From Gemmatimonadota bacterium (GTDB lineage Bacteria > Gemmatimonadota > Gemmatimonadetes > Palauibacterales > Palauibacteraceae), in NCBI GenBank assembly GCA_029288095.1, contig JARFPW010000143.1, positions 1 to 27,550 of the forward strand: 27,550 nt of DNA, read 5' to 3'. The position numbers and the translations under genes were made by a program. Under the pieces are notes generated by a model that had not been told where the DNA came from, made no database searches, and saw only the letters and a program-made list of their open reading frames with translations. Below are positions 21,630 through 27,550 of this stretch, in pieces (the stretch's first letter is position 1; every line of letters begins with the position of its first letter).

Positions 21630-23146
21630 CCGGCTGTTTCCACCACCGCAGTACCGCCGGAGCGTCTCGGATCAGCCTCGGCCACCAGTCCTCCGGCCGG
21701 CGACCACTCAGCGACACCGACGCCGCCGAAATACATGGAGAGATCAGGCGTCGTCCGCCACGGAACACCGCCCAGACCCGTTGGAATCCCGGGCTCGGCA
21801 ACCATCCGCGGTCCATCCTCCGTCATCTCCATATGCACCCGCGGATGGGCGATGGACCCGGCCAACGACATCCCTGCGTTCGCGTGGTTCGCAAACACCT
21901 GCAGGATGGCGGTCGTGATCCGGTCCGCGCCGGGAGAGCCGATGGACAGCACTCGTCCGGTCGAGTCACGGGCCACGGTCGGCGACATGTTGGAGACCAA
22001 CCGGGCACCCACCGGCCACGCATGCAGCCCTCGACGATTCAACTCGATCTCGCCCAGACAGTTGTTCAGCCACAGGCCCGTCCCGGGGACCATCACCCCG
22101 GAGCCGTAACCCGCCGACAGCGTGATGGAGCATGCCAGGCCATCCGAATCCACGACCGAGGTGTGAACCGTTGACGGAGATCTGAACGCCGCCTGCATTT
22201 CGGCGATCGCCTCTGCGATGTCCTCGCGCATGTCGACCCGGTCGCGCCTATGGCCAAGCACCAGGCTCTGAACTTCGACCATGTGCTCCACGTCATCGCG
22301 GGACCACGGGTTCGAGGGCCGTCCATCGAGGAGGCGCAGCATCGCCCCCAGGACGACGCCTCCGATCGCCGGTGGCGGATTGGTCGCGACGATCCAGTCT
22401 CCCACGGGTCCGACGAGAGCCTCGCGCACGATGGGTCGATACTGTGCCAGGTCAGCTTCGGTTATGAGTCCACCATTCTCCGCCATATCAGCCGCGATGG
22501 CGTGACCGATCTCGCCCGTGTAGAAGTCCGCCGCTCCATGCCGCGCCAGCCGTTCCAGACTGTCCGCCAAGCTGTCGATGCGAATGATCTCGCCCAGTTC
22601 CATGAGCGCACCGTCGGCGTGATGCAGAGCCTTGTGGCTGTCGGGGTGCCAACCGAACACCTTCGTTCCGGAGAACTCCAGGTACTGGCGCGCCGGCGGC
22701 GAGAGTTCGAATCCGTCGCGGGCAAGCTCGATCGCCGGCCCCATGGCTACGGCCCACGGAACGCGTCCGAAGCGCTCCGAGGCGATGGACAGCGCCGCTG
22801 GGCCACCGGGAGTGCCGACGGAGCCGTGCCCGACATGCATGAACACTCCGCCGCCGTATCCCAGGTGGACCTTGCGCGTTCCCTTTCCGAAGCGCTCCGA
22901 CGGCAGGCCGCGACCCGGCATCTCGATGTACCCGTCGATCGTTACCGGATCCCCATCCGGTCCCCATACGGTCACGAAACCGCCGCATCCCGCTGCGCAG
23001 ATCCCAGGTTCCGCGACCGCCCCCACCCAGGCTGCCGCTACCGCGGCGTCCACCGCGTTGCCACCTTCTCGCGCAACGGCAGCCCCCGCTTCGGCGGCGA
23101 CCTTCGTGCTGGACGCGACGGCTACACCAGATCTGGGAATTCGCAT
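21626..23146 (-). CDS. Gamma-glutamyltransferase family protein (no signal peptide)
   Basis: GGT is an Ntn-hydrolase that self-cleaves and moves the gamma-glutamyl group of glutathione to water or an acceptor. The 506-residue product has the N-terminal family block GVAVASSTKVAAEAGAAVAR, then EGGNAVDAAVAAAW and CGGFVTVW. The presumed nucleophile at the autocleavage site is T326 in PSTVHTSVVDSDGLACSITL, aligning with E. coli Thr391. The small-subunit motif LNNCLGEIELN and the oxyanion/substrate loop SIGSPGADRITTAILQVF follow. The protein starts directly with the family block (MRIPRSG), so it has no signal peptide and would be cytoplasmic, unlike most bacterial GGTs; acylase-like or glutathione-independent activity is possible. 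An upstream exported start is not available in this frame. Confidence 0.9.
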   Translation of the reverse strand: MRIPRSGVAVASSTKVAAEAGAAVAREGGNAVDAAVAAAWVGAVAEPGICAAGCGGFVTVWGPDGDPVTIDGYIEMPGRGLPSERFGKGTRKVHLGYGGGVFMHVGHGSVGTPGGPAALSIASERFGRVPWAVAMGPAIELARDGFELSPPARQYLEFSGTKVFGWHPDSHKALHHADGALMELGEIIRIDSLADSLERLARHGAADFYTGEIGHAIAADMAENGGLITEADLAQYRPIVREALVGPVGDWIVATNPPPAIGGVVLGAMLRLLDGRPSNPWSRDDVEHMVEVQSLVLGHRRDRVDMREDIAEAIAEMQAAFRSPSTVHTSVVDSDGLACSITLSAGYGSGVMVPGTGLWLNNCLGEIELNRRGLHAWPVGARLVSNMSPTVARDSTGRVLSIGSPGADRITTAILQVFANHANAGMSLAGSIAHPRVHMEMTEDGPRMVAEPGIPTGLGGVPWRTTPDLSMYFGGVGVAEWSPAGGLVAEADPRRSGGTAVVETAG

Positions 23147-23244
23147 CCGGGAAGCTTAGCGAACGGGAACCTGAGGTCCAACCACCGCTATTATCGTCGG
23201 GACCGCGGGATGGGTCGGCGCACACGAAACCAAGGAGGACGAGG
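23147..23244. promoter_or_regulatory. Divergent intergenic region (gamma-glutamyltransferase / amidohydrolase)
   Basis: These 98 bases hold the promoters of two divergent genes. TATTAT at 23189-23194 could be a -10 for the amidohydrolase gene, but the -35 region is not recognisable. AAGGAGG near 23231-23237 is the amidohydrolase ribosome-binding site. Confidence 0.35.
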
Positions 23245-24609
23245 ATGAGGTGGGGAGCGGGTATCGGACTGATCGCGACCGTGCTGGCGATTTCGGCGAT
23301 GGCGCCGGAACCGGATGCCGGGAAGACGGTGTACGCGTTCGTCGGTGTGAACGTGGTCCCGATGGACGCGGACCGTGTGCTCGACAACCAGACGGTGATC
23401 GTGGCCGACGATCGGATCCTCCAAATCGGTCCGGCCGGCGAGATCAATGTGCCGGAAGCCGCGACCGTCATCGATGGGACAGGTCTCTATTTGATGCCGG
23501 GCCTGGCAGAAATGCACGCGCATATTCCGTCGGCCCGGGCGCCCGAACAATACCTCTCCAACACGCTATTTCTCTACGTAGCGAACGGGATAACAACGAT
23601 TCGCGGCATGCTCGGGGAGGCGTCACACCTGGATCTCAGGCGTGCTTCGGCGGCCGGCGAGATCATCGCCCCCCGCATCTACACGTCCGGGCCCAGCCTG
23701 AACGGCAACAGTGTGGGCTCGGAAACGCAGGCGGACCGAATGGTCCGGGAACAGAAGGCGGCCGGCTACGACTTCCTGAAGCTCCACCCGGGACTGAGCC
23801 GGGAGAACTTCGACGCGATCGTTCAGGCCGCCGACGAGGTCGGGATCACGTTCGGCGGACACGTGTCGGCGGACGTCGGTCTGGCTCGCACGTTCGAGGC
23901 CCGTCAGGCGACCATCGATCACCTGGACGGCTACGTCGAAGCTCTCGCGAACTCGATCCCCGGTGAGGCCTCCCAGTTCTTCGGCCTCAACCTGGCGGAG
24001 TTCGCCGACGTCGGGGACATGCCGCGCCTGGCGCGCCGGACAGCCGAGGCGGGTGTGTGGAATGTGCCGACGATGGCGCTGTTTCCGGAATTCTTCGGCA
24101 ATCCGGACGACTATCTCGGCCGCGCCGACGTAAGGTACGTCTCACGGCAGCAGGCGCAGGGCTGGGCCAACAACATCAGGCAGCGACAATCGAATCCCCT
24201 GTTCGCCCCGGAGAACGGGATCCTCCTGATGGAATTGCGACGGCAGATCCTCAAAGATCTACATGATGCGGGCGCCGGAATCCTGCTGGGCAGCGACGCC
24301 CCGCAAATATTCAACGTCCCCGGCTTCGCGATGCACGAGGAGCTCGCCGAGTACGTCGAAGCGGGCCTGTCTCCGTACGAGGCGCTCCAGACAGGTACGG
24401 TCAACGTGGCCCGGTTCTATGATGCGCTCGACGAGCGTGGGACGGTGGCCGAAGACATGATTGCCGACCTGGTCCTCGTCCGCGGCAATCCGCTGGCCGA
24501 CGTGGCCAACGTGCGCGATCCGGCAGGGGTCATGGTGCGAGGCCGCTGGATTCCGGCCAACGAGATCGAGGAGCGATTGCAGGCGATTTCTGAGGCGTAC
24601 GGAAACTGA
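23245..24609 (+). CDS. Secreted metal-dependent amidohydrolase
   Basis: AAGGAGG precedes ATG 23245 by seven bases. The 454-residue product has an N-terminal signal peptide (MRWGAGIGLIATVLAISAMA). The amidohydrolase fold follows: N-terminal beta-sandwich strands (VIDGTGLYLMPGLAEMHAHI), metal ligands H91 and H93 in the HAH motif, a candidate bridging lysine K179 (YDFLKLHPG), H206 (FGGHVSAD), H226 (IDHLDGY) and catalytic D351 (LLGSDAP). The C-terminal block is TVAEDMIADLVLVRGNPLAD. This is the imidazolonepropionase/prolidase-like branch of exported amidohydrolases common in Gemmatimonadota; the substrate (dipeptide, lactam or other) is unknown. The stop overlaps the start of the lipocalin gene by four bases (CTGA), so the two are translationally coupled. 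Confidence 0.92.
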   Translation: MRWGAGIGLIATVLAISAMAPEPDAGKTVYAFVGVNVVPMDADRVLDNQTVIVADDRILQIGPAGEINVPEAATVIDGTGLYLMPGLAEMHAHIPSARAPEQYLSNTLFLYVANGITTIRGMLGEASHLDLRRASAAGEIIAPRIYTSGPSLNGNSVGSETQADRMVREQKAAGYDFLKLHPGLSRENFDAIVQAADEVGITFGGHVSADVGLARTFEARQATIDHLDGYVEALANSIPGEASQFFGLNLAEFADVGDMPRLARRTAEAGVWNVPTMALFPEFFGNPDDYLGRADVRYVSRQQAQGWANNIRQRQSNPLFAPENGILLMELRRQILKDLHDAGAGILLGSDAPQIFNVPGFAMHEELAEYVEAGLSPYEALQTGTVNVARFYDALDERGTVAEDMIADLVLVRGNPLADVANVRDPAGVMVRGRWIPANEIEERLQAISEAYGN

Positions 24610-25151
24610 AGCGTCTCGGGCTTGCTCTGATTTTCACGGTCGCGGGGACGCCCTCGCTCCCGGCTCAAAATGCGCCGGGGTCCGAACCCGAGACGGTCGA
24701 GTCCGTGGACCTGGAAGAGTACCTGGGACTCTGGTATGAATTCGCCCGCATTCCCAATCAGTTTCAGAGGCAGTGTGCGAACAGCACGACCGCCGAATAC
24801 CGGGCACGGGAGGACGGACGGCTCGATGTCATCAATCGGTGCGTCAAGTCGGACGGCTCCGTGGATGAGGCCCTGGGAGTCGCGCGCGTCGTCGATGACG
24901 TTTCGAACGCGAAGCTCGAGGTGAGCTTCGTCCGCTTCCTGGGTCGCAATCTGTTCTGGGGCGACTACTGGATCGTCGGGCTGGGAAGCGATTACGAGTA
25001 CGCGATCATCGGCACGCCGGACAGGAAGTACGGCTGGTTGCTGACTCGTGAGGCCAATGTTTCCGAGGATCTCCAGGACGAGATGTTCTTCATCCTGGAG
25101 AAACGGGGCTATCGATACACGGATTTCGAGCGCACGCGGCACGGCCAGTGA
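24606..25151 (+). CDS. Blc-type lipocalin, exported; probable CTG start
   Basis: Bacterial lipocalins bind lipids or other hydrophobic ligands in the periplasm or outer membrane. The mature domain is clear: DLEEYLGLWYEFARIPNQFQ with the GxW motif (W43), VINRCVKSDGS, LEVSFVRFLGRNLFWGDYWI, the strand YEYAIIGTPDRKYGWLLTRE, and a final helix. The first ATG/GTG/TTG in frame is GTG 24705, inside the domain edge and without a signal peptide. Upstream, the same frame encodes a good signal peptide, (L)KRLGLALIFTVAGTPSLPAQ, beginning at CTG 24606, bounded by an in-frame TGA at 24591. The CTG overlaps the amidohydrolase stop as CTGA. A start at CTG gives 181 residues with cleavage near PAQ. No lipobox is present, so it would be soluble rather than a lipoprotein like E. 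coli Blc. Confidence 0.85.
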   Translation: MKRLGLALIFTVAGTPSLPAQNAPGSEPETVESVDLEEYLGLWYEFARIPNQFQRQCANSTTAEYRAREDGRLDVINRCVKSDGSVDEALGVARVVDDVSNAKLEVSFVRFLGRNLFWGDYWIVGLGSDYEYAIIGTPDRKYGWLLTREANVSEDLQDEMFFILEKRGYRYTDFERTRHGQ

Positions 25152-25227
25152 CCGGTGGGCCTTTCGCAAGGCGACCCGCAGTTCGATCTTCCGCGCTCGA
25201 CGAACCAACCCGAATCAGGAGTCAGCC

Positions 25228-25506
25228 GTGCGAGCCAGAGCCAGACATATTCTCGTGGACTCGGAGCAGGTCGCCGAGAGCCTTAAGCTGGACATCGAGG
25301 GCGGAGCAGATTTCGGCGATGTCGCCCGTGAGCACTCGCTGTGCCCGTCGAGCCGGCAGGGCGGCGATCTCGGCGAGTTCGGCAAGGGGCAGATGGTGCC
25401 TGAGTTCGAGGATGTCGTGTTCTCGGCAGAGGTCGGGAAGGCCCACGGCCCGGTCAAGACGCAGTTCGGTTACCACCTGATCGAGATTACCAGCCGCACC
25501 GACTGA
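25228..25506 (+). CDS. ppiC: Peptidyl-prolyl cis-trans isomerase, parvulin type
   Basis: The enzyme speeds proline isomerisation during protein folding. The start is GTG 25228 with CAGGAG seven bases upstream; the reading frame continues upstream but without family similarity. The 92-residue product is the size of E. coli PpiC (93) and matches it throughout: ARHILVDSEQVAE, GADFGDVAREHSLCPS, QGGDLGEFGKGQMVPEFEDV, and a final TQFGYHLIEI. Conserved catalytic-site residues H7 and H85 flank the parvulin fold. It has no signal peptide or chaperone domain, so it acts in the cytoplasm. It lies 76 bases after the lipocalin gene and 17 bases before the stop of a convergent gene; the gap holds only a small inverted repeat (CCGAC/GTCGG). 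Confidence 0.94.
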   Translation: MRARARHILVDSEQVAESLKLDIEGGADFGDVAREHSLCPSSRQGGDLGEFGKGQMVPEFEDVVFSAEVGKAHGPVKTQFGYHLIEITSRTD

Positions 25507-25523
25507 CGGTCGGCCCGGAGCGG

Positions 25524-26027
25524 CTATGTCCCTCTTTCCCGGCGCCAACCGTGCGCCAGGATGCCGAGGCCCGCGAGAATCAGCGGTACCCCGAGCCACT
25601 GCGCCAGCCGGCTATCCCGTCGCTGGATCCGAAGCGACCGCTCCGGATCGATATCGACATGCTCCGTCCGCAGGCCGGTGATCGTCGGGTAGCCGTCTCC
25701 ACCGACCCCGTGCAGCCAGAGCGTCGCCACCGTGTCTGCTCGAAGTTCCGCCACCAGCTCGTTACCGCCTAGCCCTTCCGGCCAGTACTTCTTAGGCGTG
25801 CGGTAGTGAGCTCCGTCGCGGGCGAGCAGGTGCACGCTCGCCACGCGATACCCGCGGTAGTAGTAAACCGAGTCGTAGGTCACATCCTCGACGACCGAGA
25901 GCTGTTCCACACCGCCATCCGGGGCAACCACGGTTCCGATGATCAGTGACATACACCCGAGCGCCAGCGCGGCAAGACCGCCCTGCAGGTACGACGGTGC
26001 CGGTCTGCCCCGAGCGCCCAACCTCAC
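25524..26027 (-). CDS. Small two-TM membrane protein, unknown function, third gene of the ACR3 operon
   Basis: The start is GTG 26027, overlapping the permease stop as GTGA. The 167-residue product has a hydrophobic segment at about 17-34 (GLAALALGCMSLIIGTVV), an exported region of about 100 residues with a Tyr cluster (VTYDSVYYYRGYRVASVHLL) and predicted beta strands, and a second segment near the C-terminus (WLGVPLILAGLGILAHGW) followed by a basic tail. The arrangement (two TMs, large exported loop between them) recalls DUF3592-type proteins, though I cannot confirm family membership. Translational coupling to the ACR3 gene suggests a shared function or partner role. Confidence 0.75.
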   Translation of the reverse strand: MRLGARGRPAPSYLQGGLAALALGCMSLIIGTVVAPDGGVEQLSVVEDVTYDSVYYYRGYRVASVHLLARDGAHYRTPKKYWPEGLGGNELVAELRADTVATLWLHGVGGDGYPTITGLRTEHVDIDPERSLRIQRRDSRLAQWLGVPLILAGLGILAHGWRRERGT

Positions 26028-27157
26028 GACTGGTCTTCAACGGGCCCGACCCCCGAGGGCACCGCACAGTTGCTTACGGACGCGATTTCAGCCTCCGCTT
26101 CCGGGAAGTACCTGGCTCGCCAGGCGAGTGCCACGTTCACCAGGGCGATCAGCACCGGCACCTCGACCAGGGGTCCGATGACCGCCGCGAACGCCGCACC
26201 GTGGGCGATCCCGAAGGTGCCTACTGCGACGGCGATTGCGAGTTCGAAGTTGTTGGAGGCCGCTGTGAACGACAGTGTAACGGTCTGGGGATAGTCGGCA
26301 CCGACTCGCTTGCTCATGAAGAACGTGATCGTGAACATGACCACGAAATAGATCAGCAGGGGCACGGCGACACGCAGCACACCGAACGGCTGCCCGATGA
26401 TCGCCCGACCCTGAATCGAGAACATCACGACGATCGTGAACAACAGGGCGACCAGCGTGATGGGGCTGATCTTCGGCACGAAGTGCTCGTGATACCAGGA
26501 CAGGCCACGCATCCGAACGAGGACGAATCGGGTAAGGAATCCAGCGATGAACGGCACGCCCAGATAGATGAACACGCTCCTGGCGATCTCGCCCATCGTG
26601 ATGTCCACCGCGGTACCCTCCAGGCCCAACCAATCCGGCAGGACGGTGATGAACACGTAGGCATAGACGCTGAAAAACAGGACCTGGAAGATTGAGTTGA
26701 ATGCCACCAATCCTGCAGCGTACTCCGGATCGCCCTCGGCCAGATCATTCCACACGATCACCATGGCGATGCAGCGCGCCAGGCCGATGAGGATCAATCC
26801 CACCATTAGCTCGGGATAGTCACGCAGGAAGAGAACCGCCAGCGCGAACATGAGCGTCGGACCGATGACCCAGTTCTGGATCAGAGACAGACCGAGCACT
26901 TTCCCGTTTCGGAAGACGTCGCCCAGTTCTTCGTATCGGACCTTGGCGAGAGGCGGGTACATCATCAGGATCAGACCGATCGCAATCGGGATCGACGTGG
27001 TCCCCACCTGTGTAGCGTCGTTGACGGCGGCGACTCCGGCCGGCCATACGAAACCGATTCCGACGCCCAGCGCCATGGCCGCGAATATCCACAGCGTCAG
27101 GTAGCGATCGAGAAACGACAGCCGCCGTCCGACGGAGTCCTCGGATCCCGGGCTCAT
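26024..27157 (-). CDS. acr3: ACR3-family arsenite efflux permease
   Basis: The protein exports arsenite, As(OH)3, across the inner membrane. The 377-residue product has about ten membrane segments. The essential thiol is C129 in LIGLARCIAMVIVW, and the essential acidic residue is E305 in SNNFELAIAVAVG, both at the same numbers as in characterised ACR3 proteins. IPIAIGLILMMYPPLAKVRY (56-75) is another family block. Length fits the family (about 350-400). The start overlaps the SDR stop (ATGA, 27154-27157). No ArsR, ArsC, ArsM or Pst gene is visible near it. Arsenite specificity follows from family motifs; other substrates cannot be excluded. Confidence 0.93.
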   Translation of the reverse strand: MSPGSEDSVGRRLSFLDRYLTLWIFAAMALGVGIGFVWPAGVAAVNDATQVGTTSIPIAIGLILMMYPPLAKVRYEELGDVFRNGKVLGLSLIQNWVIGPTLMFALAVLFLRDYPELMVGLILIGLARCIAMVIVWNDLAEGDPEYAAGLVAFNSIFQVLFFSVYAYVFITVLPDWLGLEGTAVDITMGEIARSVFIYLGVPFIAGFLTRFVLVRMRGLSWYHEHFVPKISPITLVALLFTIVVMFSIQGRAIIGQPFGVLRVAVPLLIYFVVMFTITFFMSKRVGADYPQTVTLSFTAASNNFELAIAVAVGTFGIAHGAAFAAVIGPLVEVPVLIALVNVALAWRARYFPEAEAEIASVSNCAVPSGVGPVEDQS

Positions 27158-27550
27158 GAGGCGTGCTCGATGATCGATCGTGCGGCCGCCACGACAGCCT
27201 CCGCGGCGGGTCTGTTGGTGATTCCTGTCAAGTCCGTCACGTAGGCACTTTCCGCCACCGGAACCACGCCGAGATCGGGAGTAATCGCTTTCAGGGACCG
27301 ATCGAAGTTGGAAACCAGCCGCACGACGAAGTTCGGCAACGTATGCTTCGGCACCTTCTTAGCGCCCTCCGCGAACTCCTCACGAAGGATGGCGCCCACC
27401 TCCTGCAGCGACAGGGTCTCTCCGGCCCCGATCAGACGCCTTCCCCCGGCCTCGGGCACGAGCATGGCCTTCACATGCAGGGCCGCGAGGTCGCGTACGT
27501 CCACCACAGGAAACGATACCTGCGGAATCGCCGGGTAGGCTCCCTGTAGC
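27154..27550 (-). CDS. NAD(P)-dependent extended SDR, epimerase/dihydroflavonol-reductase type (N-terminus beyond right edge)
   Basis: Only the last 131 residues are present; the frame is open to the right edge. The visible part opens LQGAYPAIPQVSFPVVDVRDLAALHVKAM. The (V)VDVRD-A-H-A block is the substrate-side motif of extended short-chain dehydrogenases such as dihydroflavonol reductases and NAD-epimerases. Next come RRLIGAGETLSLQEVGAILREEF and the C-terminal substrate cap with long Ala-rich helices (NRPAAEAVVAAARSIIEH). The Rossmann half with the NAD motif and catalytic YxxxK lie outside the window. It ends in a 4-base overlap with the ACR3 gene, so these are co-transcribed. The substrate is unknown. 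Confidence 0.88.
   Translation of the reverse strand, partial: LQGAYPAIPQVSFPVVDVRDLAALHVKAMLVPEAGGRRLIGAGETLSLQEVGAILREEFAEGAKKVPKHTLPNFVVRLVSNFDRSLKAITPDLGVVPVAESAYVTDLTGITNRPAAEAVVAAARSIIEHAS

Noticed and set aside
24597..24612. Programmed -1 frameshift fusing the amidohydrolase and lipocalin
   Set aside because: No X-XXY-YYZ slippery heptamer is present. The lipocalin frame encodes a fresh signal peptide right after the junction, which argues for separate initiation.
25499..25513. CCGAC/GTCGG inverted repeat at the ppiC stop as a terminator
   Set aside because: Only five pairs and no T-tract.

Overview
The window is high-GC, densely packed bacterial DNA with short intergenic gaps and many 4-base stop/start overlaps. 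I see no transposase, integrase, phage gene or CRISPR array. Two lipoproteins of the 6-bladed beta-propeller type carry the N-terminal signature TDSAG(V/I)A(I/L)V. There is also an ECF sigma / anti-sigma / double HEAT-repeat cluster and a DUF6515-like secreted protein. Together these point to Gemmatimonadota or a close relative. That assignment is inferred from protein style, not from a marker gene.

Left part (1-5672, all minus strand). A beta-propeller lipoprotein is followed by what looks like one transcription unit: ECF sigma factor (TTG start), membrane-bound anti-sigma factor (ATGA overlap), secreted TPR+HEAT protein, second secreted HEAT protein, and an unrecognised multi-pass membrane protein that runs off the left edge. 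This looks like a sigma-controlled envelope module with no known function.

Centre-left (5829-12038, plus strand). This is a formate-to-quinone electron module. It has a fused FdsG-FdsB diaphorase subunit, a small membrane protein of lower GC wedged in by TGATG/ATGA overlaps, a large FdsA-type molybdenum/tungsten formate dehydrogenase (Cys at the metal, no selenocysteine), and a type II NADH:quinone oxidoreductase. Formate would reduce NAD+, and NDH-2 would pass the electrons to quinone without pumping protons.

Centre (12035-20948). Two SLC12-like cation-chloride cotransporter paralogues, both on the minus strand and both with the SLC12 C-terminal domain, bracket an Hsp20 gene, tRNA-Arg(CCU), a second beta-propeller lipoprotein, a low-complexity Arg/Asp-rich secreted protein, a strong intrinsic terminator, a DUF456 membrane protein and a SnoaL/NTF2-like protein. 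The Hsp20 leader can fold so that its ribosome-binding site is masked, which makes it a candidate RNA thermometer.

Right part (21054-27550). These are single-function genes: 3-methyladenine DNA glycosylase I, a gamma-glutamyltransferase without a signal peptide, a secreted amidohydrolase coupled to a Blc-type lipocalin that seems to start at a CTG codon, and a PpiC-type parvulin. A minus-strand operon follows, with an extended SDR (cut by the right edge), an ACR3 arsenite-efflux-type permease and a small two-TM protein. No stretch over 300 bases lacks a gene.
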